In this document: positions 1 to 6,285 of the stretch, piece by piece
Numbering within the stretch: position 1 is the stretch's first letter
Layout: each line of letters starts with the position of its first letter
From: Bacteroidales bacterium
GTDB taxonomy: Bacteria > Bacteroidota > Bacteroidia > Bacteroidales > Muribaculaceae
Direction of reading: 5' to 3'
DNA length: 12,472 nt
NCBI GenBank assembly: GCA_019420545.1
Contig: JAHZGZ010000025.1
Coordinates: forward strand, 5,564 to 18,035
Notes under the pieces: model-generated
What the model saw: only the letters and a program-made list of their open reading frames with translations
What the model was told of the DNA's origin: nothing
Database searches by the model: none
Position numbers and translations under genes: made by a program

Positions 1-1
1 A

Positions 2-685
2 AAGAAGATGGCGATTCACGTGGACTTTACGCCCATGGTGGATATGAACATGCTTCTGATCACGTTCTTCATGCTTTGTACAACGATGATTAAGTCGCAG
101 ACTCTAAACATCTCGCTGCCCTCCAACGAAAAGGTTGAACAGGAACAGCAGAACAAAGCCAAGGAGTCCCAGGCCGTAACGCTCATTCTCGACACCGAGC
201 GCGACGCCGACGGAAACGTGAAAACTGACCCCGAGACCGGCAAACCCGCCCATATCATTTACTACTACTTCGGAAAACCCGATGTCACCGACGAGGATAA
301 GGATGGTCTGATCGACAATTCCAATCTCAAGGTTGAGAAATTCGTAGGCAACGTAAATGGTGAGGAGCAGGGTATCCGCAAGATCCTTCACGATAAGAAC
401 AAGACCGTTCTTGAGAAAATCGCTGTCCTCAAAAAAGACTGGAAGGATAAGAAGATCAATGATGACGAGTATCAGGCCCGCGCCAAGGAGATTCGCAATG
501 ACTCTCTGATTCAGGATCGCCCTGTAGTCATCATCAAGGCCGGCCCCAACGCATCGTGGGAGAGCCTTATCGGCGCTCTCGACGAGATGCAGATCAACCA
601 GATCTCCCGCTACCAGATCGACAACATCAATGGTGTCGATTCAGCGATGATCTTCGACTATATCGCCAAGAATCCAAAGAAATGA
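2..685 (+). CDS. exbD: ExbD/TolR-family biopolymer transporter, 5' truncated by window edge
   Basis: Inner-membrane proton-channel subunit that works with ExbB and TonB to energise outer-membrane transporters. The frame is open to the window edge, and an ATG at 8 is preceded in frame by two Lys codons. The family normally has a short cytoplasmic stretch before the TM, so the true start is probably upstream. Numbering from the ATG at 8, residues 9-29 are the TM segment 'TPMVDMNMLLITFFML', whose Asp12 sits where the proton-carrying Asp of ExbD lies. Residues 171-207 ('RPVVIIKAGP', 'LDEMQINQISRYQI') match the conserved periplasmic end. At 225 residues it is longer than the usual ~140. The extra lies in a charged middle part (about 45-168) containing a DxDxDG loop at 95-100. 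Downstream tonB starts 41 bp later, probably in the same transcript. Family call is firm; the exact paralogue is not. Confidence 0.9.
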   Translation, partial: KKMAIHVDFTPMVDMNMLLITFFMLCTTMIKSQTLNISLPSNEKVEQEQQNKAKESQAVTLILDTERDADGNVKTDPETGKPAHIIYYYFGKPDVTDEDKDGLIDNSNLKVEKFVGNVNGEEQGIRKILHDKNKTVLEKIAVLKKDWKDKKINDDEYQARAKEIRNDSLIQDRPVVIIKAGPNASWESLIGALDEMQINQISRYQIDNINGVDSAMIFDYIAKNPKK

Positions 686-726
686 TGAATAGTCTATATG
701 TTTAACTATTAAATTCCGCAAGAACA

Positions 727-1584
727 ATGGCAAAAGATGTAGATCTTTCATCAAAAGAATGGCGCGACATAGTCTTTGAAGGCAAAAATCAGCAGTACGG
801 CGCATATGAGATGCGCAAGAACTCTGACGCGCGCCATAATAAGGCGATGATTGTAGTGGTAATCATCATTGCGATCGCTTTCCTTCTTCCCCTCCTTGTA
901 AATACCGTGCTTCCCAAAGCTGACGAAAGACCTCAGGATCTTGCTGATCAGGTAATTGCTACCCTTGACACTTCGGCCGATGAGGAGCAGGACGAACCGG
1001 AAGAAGAACAGCAGCGTGTAGAGATGGAGCAGCCCGAGGCGCTTCCCGAAGAAATCCTTAACACTGTGAAGGTGACCGAGCTCGCCATCGTTGAGGACGA
1101 AAAGGTAAATGCCGAGGACGAAATCAAGACTCAGGATGAACTTAAAGAAACGACCACCGCTTTCGGTCAGAGCGACTTCGACAAAGGTACTGACGACCGC
1201 AACGTGGTACGTGAGCATAAAGACGAGATTATCGTTGAGGAAAAGAAGCCCGTTGAAGAGAACAAGGTATTTACTGCCGTAGAGCAGATGCCCCAGTTCC
1301 CGGGTGGCGAGGCCGAGCTTATGAAGTACATCCAGAAGAACCTGAAGTATCCTCCCGTGGCTATGGAGAACAATATCCAGGGCCGTGTGGTAGTACAGTT
1401 CGTCGTTACCAAGACTGGTAAGATCGGCGAAGTCAAGGTGGCCCGCGGTAAGGACCCCGATCTCGACAAGGAAGCCGTACGCGTGGTTAAGTCGCTCCCC
1501 GACTTTATCCCCGGCAAGATGAACGGCCAGTCGGTGAACGTGTGGTACACACTGCCTATCACCTTCAAGCTTCAGGGAGTTTAA
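727..1584 (+). CDS. tonB: TonB energy transducer
   Basis: Couples the ExbB/ExbD proton channel to TonB-dependent receptors across the periplasm. The 285-residue protein begins with a cytoplasmic segment containing 'FEGKNQQYGAYEMRK' (17-31), typical of Bacteroidetes TonB proteins. It is followed by one TM helix (41-59, 'MIVVVIIIAIAFLLPLLVN') and a long acidic, Glu/Asp-rich periplasmic spacer (about 65-180) instead of the Pro/Lys-rich spacer of enterobacterial TonB. The C-terminal TonB domain (about 185-285) shows 'EQMPQFPGGEAELMKYIQKN', 'YPPVAMENNIQGRVVVQFVV', 'G.I.EVKV' and 'WYTLPITFKL'. The ATG at 727 follows the exbD stop by 41 bp with no obvious promoter between, so co-transcription is likely. 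A strong terminator follows 26 bp after the stop. Confidence 0.95.
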   Translation: MAKDVDLSSKEWRDIVFEGKNQQYGAYEMRKNSDARHNKAMIVVVIIIAIAFLLPLLVNTVLPKADERPQDLADQVIATLDTSADEEQDEPEEEQQRVEMEQPEALPEEILNTVKVTELAIVEDEKVNAEDEIKTQDELKETTTAFGQSDFDKGTDDRNVVREHKDEIIVEEKKPVEENKVFTAVEQMPQFPGGEAELMKYIQKNLKYPPVAMENNIQGRVVVQFVVTKTGKIGEVKVARGKDPDLDKEAVRVVKSLPDFIPGKMNGQSVNVWYTLPITFKLQGV

Positions 1585-1610
1585 TCTCGATAATCCCCGT
1601 AATCTATAGC

Positions 1611-1653
1611 GAAAACGTCGCGGCCCAATGCAGCCCGCGACGTTTTCTTTTTT
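1611..1653 (+). terminator. Rho-independent terminator after tonB
   Basis: A perfect 13-bp stem (GAAAACGTCGCGG at 1611-1623 with its complement at 1635-1647) encloses an 11-nt loop and is followed directly by six T. It lies 26 bp after the tonB stop and should end the exbD-tonB transcript. Confidence 0.92.
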
Positions 1654-1664
1654 ACATGGATCAG

Positions 1665-1723
1665 TCGTAGCAATCGGAGTTCTCCGATTGCTACGAATAT
1701 TCAGAGATCTCTGCGATCTCTGA
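1665..1723. repeat. Two tandem perfect inverted repeats (REP-like hairpins)
   Basis: The first palindrome has 15-bp arms at 1665-1679 and 1682-1696 separated by only TT (core CAATCGGAG-TT-CTCCGATTG). The second has 9-bp arms, TCAGAGATC at 1701-1709 and GATCTCTGA at 1715-1723, around a 5-nt loop. Neither is followed by a T-tract, and a complete terminator already lies just upstream, so they are not simply terminators. They may be dispersed palindromic repeats or protein-binding sites. Copy number elsewhere in the genome cannot be judged from this window. Confidence 0.6.
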
Positions 1724-1773
1724 TAGTTTTCAGTGTGCACTCTGAGTGTTGCCTGATAATAAAAATGAGGTGG

Positions 1774-1808
1774 TTGTGCGTTATTATATCTGTAATTTCT
1801 TACCTTTG
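1774..1808 (+). promoter_or_regulatory. Candidate Bacteroidetes-type promoter for the 1841-3285 operon
   Basis: TACCTTTG at 1801-1808 fits the Bacteroidetes -7 consensus TAnnTTTG exactly. A TTG at 1774-1776 could be the -33 element, although the 24-nt spacing is a little long. Transcription would start around 1813-1816, about 25 nt before the ATG at 1841. Confidence 0.5.
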
Positions 1809-1840
1809 TGATTTGGTAATAATATAATTAGTATCCGGAT

Positions 1841-2551
1841 ATGGATAACGTATTGAGTATTAATATTGAAAAGCTTCTTTCTCTTGGGTATGAAATGGAG
1901 GGACTGCTTCTGTTGGCCCGAGAGAAAGGTAATTCGGCACCCGATGAGATATGGCGAATGATCTCGGAGAAGGCCGCTGAAATACATAAGGCTGCCGACA
2001 TGCATCTGTCGCTCAGCTGCGCCTTTGACAGCAATCAGGCTGAAAGTTCTGTTTCGGTCGATAAGGCCGATGTATTGCGGCCGGCATCTGACAGTGATAT
2101 CGTGTCGTCGAATCCGGTAATGATTGAAACTACTGATTCCGACGACGAGCTTATCGTATCTCAGGAGGCGGTGACAGATGAAACTGCTCTGCAACCGATG
2201 GCGTTTACGACAGTCGAGCCTCTCATTGACGATGCTCTCCCTCAACCGGACGATGTTGACGAACCGGCTGATGCGGTGTCGGCTGATCCGATTCGTCTTG
2301 ACGAAAAACTTGCGCGAGAAGGGTCTCGCAATCTTCGCAAGGCTTTCTCGCTCAACGACCGCTTCCGCTTCCGCCGTGAGCTTTTCGGCAATTCCGATAT
2401 AGAGATGAGCGATACGCTCAATCTTGTGGAAGCAATGTCGGACTATGCCGAGGCGGTGGATTACTTTATGACCGATCTACAATGGGATGCGGAAAATCCT
2501 GAGGTGAAAGATTTTATGGCGATAATTGAAAAGCATTTTGCCACACGATGA
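1841..2551 (+). CDS. Conserved acidic hypothetical protein upstream of rsmI
   Basis: I recognise no named domain. The 236-residue protein has three parts. The N-terminal region (about 1-60) looks helical ('INIEKLLSLGYEMEGLLLLA'). The middle (about 62-155) is low-complexity and rich in Asp, Glu, Ser and Val, probably disordered. The C-terminal block (about 158-236) is dense and looks conserved: 'LRKAFSLNDRFRFRRELFGN', 'DTLNLVEAM', 'WDAENPEVKDFMAIIEKHF'. C-termini of this look occur in Bacteroidetes hypothetical proteins (from memory, not searched). There is no signal peptide or TM helix, so it should be cytosolic. Its stop overlaps the rsmI start (ATGA, 2548-2551), which implies translational coupling. 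It is not recognisably a ribosome factor; any link to rRNA modification rests on the coupling alone. Confidence 0.8.
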   Translation: MDNVLSINIEKLLSLGYEMEGLLLLAREKGNSAPDEIWRMISEKAAEIHKAADMHLSLSCAFDSNQAESSVSVDKADVLRPASDSDIVSSNPVMIETTDSDDELIVSQEAVTDETALQPMAFTTVEPLIDDALPQPDDVDEPADAVSADPIRLDEKLAREGSRNLRKAFSLNDRFRFRRELFGNSDIEMSDTLNLVEAMSDYAEAVDYFMTDLQWDAENPEVKDFMAIIEKHFATR

Positions 2552-3285
2552 GCGGTAAACTGTTTATTGTACCTACTCCGGTAGGAAATCTCGGCGACAT
2601 GACGCCGCGCGCCGTCGACACCCTACGCGCCGTCGATCTTATACTCTGTGAGGATACACGCACGAGCGGTGTGTTGCTGAAGCATTTCGACATCACTACG
2701 CCTACTGCAAGCCATCATAAATATAATGAGCACGAAACTGTGGAGCGCGTTGTGCAGCGTCTGGTCGGGGGCGAGAATATCGCGCTTGTAAGCGATGCAG
2801 GCACTCCCGGTATTTCCGATCCCGGATTCATGCTCGTGAGGGAGGCGCGTGGCGCAGGCATCGGGGTGGAGACACTTCCAGGCCCTACGGCGTTGATTCC
2901 CGCACTTGTCAACTCCGGGCTGCCATGCGACAGATTCGTTTTCGAGGGCTTTCTGCCTCAGAAAAAGGGGAGGCGCACGCGTCTTGACGAATTGTCGGCC
3001 GAACCGCGTACTTTTGTGATTTATGAGTCGCCGCTGCGTCTTGCCGCCACGCTGCGTGAACTGGCCGATACGTGCGGAGGCACACGCCGTGCGGCAGTGT
3101 GCCGTGAAATCTCGAAACTGCACGATACAACACATACGGGTACCCTTATTGAACTTGCCGAGTATTTTGCTGCGAACCAAGCGCGTGGTGAAATCGTTAT
3201 TGTTGTTGACGGGGTTGCGGCATCCGCTCCTAAGAAAGTGCATCGTAACAAGTACCGGAATTCCTCGGACGATGCTGGTGAGTGA
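2548..3285 (+). CDS. rsmI: 16S rRNA (cytidine(1402)-2'-O)-methyltransferase RsmI
   Basis: Methylates the 2'-O of C1402 in the 30S decoding centre using S-adenosylmethionine. The tetrapyrrole-methylase fold signatures are clear: 'LFIVPTPVGNLGDMTPRAV' at the N-terminus (5-23), 'LCEDTRTSGVLLKHF' (33-47), 'ALVSDAGTPGISDPGF' (79-94, SAM site), 'LPGPTALIPALVNSGLP' (110-126), 'FEGFLPQKKGRR' (132-143) and 'RGEIVIVVDG' (213-222). At 245 residues it is shorter than the ~286-residue E. coli enzyme, lacking most of the C-terminal extension. The last ~20 residues are basic and Ser-rich. The ATG overlaps the stop of the preceding gene by 4 bp, so the two are probably translated as a coupled pair. Confidence 0.95.
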   Translation: MSGKLFIVPTPVGNLGDMTPRAVDTLRAVDLILCEDTRTSGVLLKHFDITTPTASHHKYNEHETVERVVQRLVGGENIALVSDAGTPGISDPGFMLVREARGAGIGVETLPGPTALIPALVNSGLPCDRFVFEGFLPQKKGRRTRLDELSAEPRTFVIYESPLRLAATLRELADTCGGTRRAAVCREISKLHDTTHTGTLIELAEYFAANQARGEIVIVVDGVAASAPKKVHRNKYRNSSDDAGE

Positions 3286-3320
3286 GCATTCCCAGGCGAA
3301 TATATTGATTGACAAATTAT

Positions 3321-3365
3321 TCAAATTAATAACATTCAAATTAATAACATTCAAATTAATAACAT
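3321..3365. repeat. Three perfect tandem copies of a 15-bp AT-rich repeat
   Basis: TCAAATTAATAACAT occurs three times head-to-tail with no mismatch (3321-3335, 3336-3350, 3351-3365). The array lies between the rsmI stop and the lipoprotein start, in the upstream region where regulatory sequence of the lipoprotein gene would be. A recent slippage or duplication origin is likely. Confidence 0.9.
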
Positions 3366-3411
3366 TCTCTCCATTTCGTATCTCTGAAGTTTAATAAAAT
3401 CAAATTTGATT

Positions 3412-4272
3412 ATGAAAAAGATTCTTTCCATCGCCACTGTAGCCCTGATGATTTTCTCGGGCTGTAACGGTGACAAGCTGAAACAGGCTGAATCGATCAA
3501 TGGCGAACTAAACGACTCTCTCCACATCGCTTTGGCTAATCAGGACAGCCTGCTTGTGCTCCTCAACGACATTACCGACGGTATGAATCAGATCAAGGAC
3601 ATGGAGAAGATCCTCTCCAATACTTCCGATCTCAATGCTGAGTCGGCGTCGCGTAAGGATCAGCTCCGTAATGATATGGCTGCCATTCAGCAGGCTCTCC
3701 AGGAGCGTCGTGAGCGTCTTGCCCAACTTGAGGAGAAACTGAAGAAGAGTCAGAACTACAGCGGTACTCTCCAGCGTACAGTTGAAAATCTCAAGGCAGA
3801 GATTGCCAATCAGGAAGCTACGATATCCACTCTGCGCAACGATCTTGCCGCAGCCAAGATACAGGTGGCCGATCTTACCACACGTGTCGATTCGCTTAAC
3901 TCTACGGTAGCTGCCGTGACAGAAGAGCGCACTATCGCACAAGAACAGGCAACTGCCGCCGAGAACGAGCTCAACACATGCTTCTACGCTATCGGCACAA
4001 AGAAGGAACTCAAGGAGGCCAAAATCATCGAGACCGGTTTCCTACGCAAGACCAAGCTCATGCAGGCTGATTTCCAGCAGAGCTATTTCACCACAGCCGA
4101 CAAGCGCACGCTCACTACCATCAACACCCATGCCAAGAAGGCCAAAGTGCTTACCAACATGCCTCAGAGCAGTTATACTATCGAGGATGTTGACGGAATC
4201 AAGATTATCCGTGTGACCAATGCCCGTGAGTTCTGGAGCCGCAGCAACTATCTTGTGATCCAGGTTGACTGA
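3412..4272 (+). CDS. Coiled-coil lipoprotein, Cbp1-like adhesin family
   Basis: A 286-residue exported lipoprotein. The signal peptide 'MKKILSIATVALMIFSGC' ends in a lipobox with the acylated Cys at 18. Residues about 80-188 form a long heptad-like coiled coil ('LQERRERLAQLEEKLKKSQ', 'LRNDLAAAKIQVADLTTRVD'). A C-terminal globular end (about 190-286) carries 'CFYAIGTKKELKEAKII' and 'FWSRSNYLVIQVD'. This architecture and ending match, from memory, the Bacteroidales family annotated as Cbp1-like collagen-binding glycoprotein; actual collagen binding is unproven here. Three D-S-L tripeptides (35-37, 45-47, 160-162) fit the Bacteroidetes O-glycosylation motif D-(S/T)-(A/I/L/V/M/T). The ATG at 3412 is chosen over an in-frame TTG at 3406 because it gives a standard signal peptide. 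It likely has its own transcript, ending at the 4326-4368 terminator. Confidence 0.82.
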   Translation: MKKILSIATVALMIFSGCNGDKLKQAESINGELNDSLHIALANQDSLLVLLNDITDGMNQIKDMEKILSNTSDLNAESASRKDQLRNDMAAIQQALQERRERLAQLEEKLKKSQNYSGTLQRTVENLKAEIANQEATISTLRNDLAAAKIQVADLTTRVDSLNSTVAAVTEERTIAQEQATAAENELNTCFYAIGTKKELKEAKIIETGFLRKTKLMQADFQQSYFTTADKRTLTTINTHAKKAKVLTNMPQSSYTIEDVDGIKIIRVTNAREFWSRSNYLVIQVD

Positions 4273-4325
4273 TTACCCTCCTCCACCGGCTCATAGCCGA
4301 CCGGAGCCGCCGGTTTAATTCATAT

Positions 4326-4368
4326 GTGCCATTTTGGCCCTGTAAAGGGCTGATGTGGCACTTTTTTT
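4326..4368 (+). terminator. Rho-independent terminator after the lipoprotein gene
   Basis: GTGCCA (4326-4331) pairs with TGGCAC (4356-4361). Inside it, GCCCT (4337-4341) pairs with AGGGC (4346-4350) around a GTAA loop. Seven T follow at 4362-4368. A further short GC-rich inverted repeat (4285-4290 with 4309-4314) lies between the stop codon and this hairpin. Confidence 0.85.
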
Positions 4369-4369
4369 G

Positions 4370-4377
4370 TATTTTTG
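4370..4377 (+). promoter_or_regulatory. Candidate -7 promoter element for the DUF6249/sigma operon
   Basis: TATTTTTG at 4370-4377 matches TAnnTTTG exactly and follows the T-tract of the preceding terminator by one base. No convincing -33 TTG is seen 19-23 nt upstream, so the site is weak or needs an activator or alternative sigma factor. A start site near 4384 would exclude the upstream in-frame GTG (4355) as a start codon. Confidence 0.35.
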
Positions 4378-4438
4378 CCTGATGTATAATATGTTTTTTT
4401 CACGGCGCATGCAACCTTTTGCCGGGATGATGCATCAA

Positions 4439-5236
4439 ATGATAAAACGAACAAAAACAATACTCACATATATGATATTACATAGCAGAATAGCGGTTAT
4501 CGGTATGCTCCTCTTGTCGGTGCTGACCACCTCATGCGGCAGCGGCCGCCGTCAGGCTGATGAAATAAAAGATGCAGTGGCCGAGGTGATGTCGGGTCTG
4601 CGCGACGGATTATATGACAGCACTGTCGTGGTCACGATCAACGACACTGTGGCGTCGGCTGCCGACGCCGAGATGGTGGCAAGCACCATCTCGATGACGA
4701 CCTCCTCCGGTGCAACCCGTGGGGGCGGCCTCACCACAATAAATATCGTGCTACCTGACTCCTACGGCGACGACATTGACGACGATGTGCCTTCATTTGT
4801 AGCCCCCGTGGCTATGCTTGGCACCGTCATGGTATTCGGTATGCCTGTTTTGGCCATATTCTTGATATGTTACTTTATCTACCGTACCAAGCGAGCGCGC
4901 TATCAGGCCGTATCGCAGATTGTTGCGTCGGGACAGGATGTTCCGCCCGGCATGTTTCCGCAGGTTGATCCGCGGTCGAAGTGGAGCAGCGGTATAAAAT
5001 ATCTGGCTTGGGGCGTGGCGTTGATGCTATTCTTCCTCGCGCGGTTCCAGCTTGAGTGGGCGATGCTGATGCTTGTCCCGGTAATTATCGGTGCTGGCAA
5101 GCTGCTCGCTTACCGACGGGAACAGCAGCAGGGACCTGCGGCGCCATCTGACGATGTGCACGACTGCGGTGACAGTGACAATACACCTCACAGCGGCAAT
5201 ACACCCAATTTTCCCCCGATACCGCCCAGACGCTGA
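4439..5236 (+). CDS. DUF6249-like membrane lipoprotein
   Basis: The reading frame is open from 4355, but that GTG sits inside the preceding terminator hairpin. I chose the ATG at 4439 (265 residues); an ATG at 4472 is an equally good alternative and gives a compact signal peptide. A hydrophobic stretch ends in the lipobox 'LLSVLTTSC' (Cys33). A short acidic periplasmic part (about 40-118) follows, then a TM segment (about 122-147, 'FGMPVLAIFLICYFIY'), a basic patch 'RTKRARYQAVSQIVASGQDV' (149-168), a 'KWSSGIKYLAWGVALMLFFL' segment (181-200) and a last TM (about 206-224). The 'FG.P..I....Y..Y..KRAR.....I..GQ.VP.G.F....S....GIK' pattern fits DUF6249, a Bacteroidetes family of unknown function that I recall next to sigma factor genes. 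The Pro/Asp/His-rich tail is probably disordered. Its stop overlaps the sigma gene start by one base, so it is likely the membrane sensing or restraining partner. Confidence 0.72.
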   Translation: MIKRTKTILTYMILHSRIAVIGMLLLSVLTTSCGSGRRQADEIKDAVAEVMSGLRDGLYDSTVVVTINDTVASAADAEMVASTISMTTSSGATRGGGLTTINIVLPDSYGDDIDDDVPSFVAPVAMLGTVMVFGMPVLAIFLICYFIYRTKRARYQAVSQIVASGQDVPPGMFPQVDPRSKWSSGIKYLAWGVALMLFFLARFQLEWAMLMLVPVIIGAGKLLAYRREQQQGPAAPSDDVHDCGDSDNTPHSGNTPNFPPIPPRR

Positions 5237-5766
5237 TGCTTACCAAGTGGGAAGAATTGCGGCTTGTGGCCCGATGCGTGGCCGGTGATGACCGGCGTGC
5301 CTTCGAGCGGCTTGTCGCGGAGTATCAACAACCGTTGCGACGCTTTTTGCTCAACCTTACCATGGGCAATGCATCGCTTACCGACGACCTGGCTCAGGAT
5401 ACGTTTCTGAAAGCGTATCTCGGGCTGAAGTCATGGCAGGGTATCGCACGGTTCAAGACCTGGCTCTTCCGCATAGCCGTAAATGAGTATTACGGCTACA
5501 TGCGTCGCAACCGCGAAGAGCTGCCCGATGAGCCGCCGGATATTCCCGAGGGCGACAGCCTCGCCGATACGGCGTCGGCTACTGAGGCGCGTATCGACGT
5601 TGAGCGTTGTCTGAGGGTGCTGTCGCCCAATGAACGAGCCGCGGTGCTTCTCTTCTATCTTGAGGATAAGCCGCTCAAGGATATAAGCCGGATAATGGAT
5701 ATGCCTGATGGAACCATAAAAAGCCATCTCTCCCGCGCAAAGGCTAAGATGTCCAAAGTAAGATAA
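5236..5766 (+). CDS. ECF-type RNA polymerase sigma-70 factor
   Basis: Directs RNA polymerase to a special promoter set. The 176-residue size is typical of ECF sigma factors. Region 2 covers about 24-92: 'FERLVAEYQQPLRRFLLN', 'DDLAQDTFLKAYLGL' (core binding), then 'FKTWLFRIAVNEYYGYMRR' (-10 recognition). An acidic Pro-rich linker (95-118) separates it from region 4 (about 123-173), where 'LSPNERAAVLLFYLEDKPLK' and 'ISRIMDMPDGTIKSHLSRAK' contain the -35-binding helix-turn-helix. The ATG at 5236 shares one base with the preceding TGA stop, so translation is coupled to the membrane lipoprotein. A small TM protein follows 41 bp downstream. No C-terminal sensory extension is present, so control presumably lies with the neighbours. 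Confidence 0.93.
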   Translation: MLTKWEELRLVARCVAGDDRRAFERLVAEYQQPLRRFLLNLTMGNASLTDDLAQDTFLKAYLGLKSWQGIARFKTWLFRIAVNEYYGYMRRNREELPDEPPDIPEGDSLADTASATEARIDVERCLRVLSPNERAAVLLFYLEDKPLKDISRIMDMPDGTIKSHLSRAKAKMSKVR

Positions 5767-5807
5767 CCGGTAGTATTAATACAATCTCTAAGAATAAAAA
5801 CTTGATT

Positions 5808-6146
5808 ATGAAACAACATGACGATATATTCAGCAATGACGACGCATTGCGCCGGGCGTTCCACAAGGGGCTGCCCGACGCTCCGGTAACGGCATGGTTT
5901 ACCCGTAAGGTCATGAACCGCCTCCCCCCGCGCCGACAGCGTATGATAAACGGTATAGAGTGGGGTACCTACGGGGTTGCGGCCCTCATCCTTATCGCTT
6001 ACTGGATAGGATGGGTGGGACGAATCATGGCAAAGGGTACGGTAACGGTAGCCGATCTGGGCTATATGGCCGTTCTGCTCGGCTTTACGATGCTTCCGGT
6101 GGTGGCAATCATGGCTCCGAAGGTTATGGCATGGCTGAGAGAATGA
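5808..6146 (+). CDS. Small two-TM protein downstream of the sigma factor, possible anti-sigma
   Basis: A 112-residue protein of no family I can name. Residues 1-45 are charged and cytosolic-looking ('DDALRRAFHKGLPDAPVTAW', 'FTRKVMNRLPPRRQR'). Two TM segments follow (about 53-71, 'WGTYGVAALILIAYWIGWV', and about 84-103), then a short basic tail. The N-terminal 'DDALRRAFHKGLPDAPVTAWFTRKVMNRLP' stretch (11-40) resembles the cytosolic start of small proteins found downstream of sigma factors in Bacteroidales (from memory). There is no zinc-binding HxxxCxxC anti-sigma motif and no FecR domain. Position and topology make an anti-sigma role reasonable but unproven. ATG at 5808 is preferred to an in-frame TTG at 5802. 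Confidence 0.75.
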   Translation: MKQHDDIFSNDDALRRAFHKGLPDAPVTAWFTRKVMNRLPPRRQRMINGIEWGTYGVAALILIAYWIGWVGRIMAKGTVTVADLGYMAVLLGFTMLPVVAIMAPKVMAWLRE

Positions 6147-6219
6147 AGTGGCCTTGCCGAGCCTTTCCGTTTGAGTAAATATGATATGTAAGAAAGCGAT
6201 AGATACTGTTATAGACGCA

Positions 6220-6254
6220 GCAAGGGGACGACGCGAGATGTGTCGTCCCCTTGC
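6220..6254. terminator. Hairpin between convergent operons, probable bidirectional terminator
   Basis: A perfect 13-bp inverted repeat, GCAAGGGGACGAC (6220-6232) with its complement at 6242-6254, encloses a 9-nt loop. It lies between the stops of the plus-strand sigma operon (6146) and the minus-strand fabG (6286). Neither side has a clear T-tract, so termination efficiency is uncertain. Confidence 0.55.
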
Positions 6255-6285
6255 CGGTATATGAGGGATGATGTACGTGTGCGGA

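Noticed and set aside
751..1740. A 329-codon open frame antisense to tonB
   Set aside because: It is the mirror of a well-supported TonB gene, shows no domain of its own and runs through the tonB terminator and part of the hairpin region.
3321..3365. CRISPR array
   Set aside because: The 15-bp units are directly adjacent with no spacers and no cas genes are nearby.
4355..4438. N-terminal extension of the DUF6249-like protein from the GTG at 4355
   Set aside because: That codon lies in the stem of the preceding terminator and upstream of the likely transcription start. The extension would also put 39 odd residues before the signal peptide.
3406..5813. Shared TTGATTATGAAA at two gene starts (3406-3417 and 5802-5813) as a common regulatory element
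   Set aside because: Twelve bases including ATGAAA are readily shared by chance in AT-rich leaders, and the wider flanks differ.
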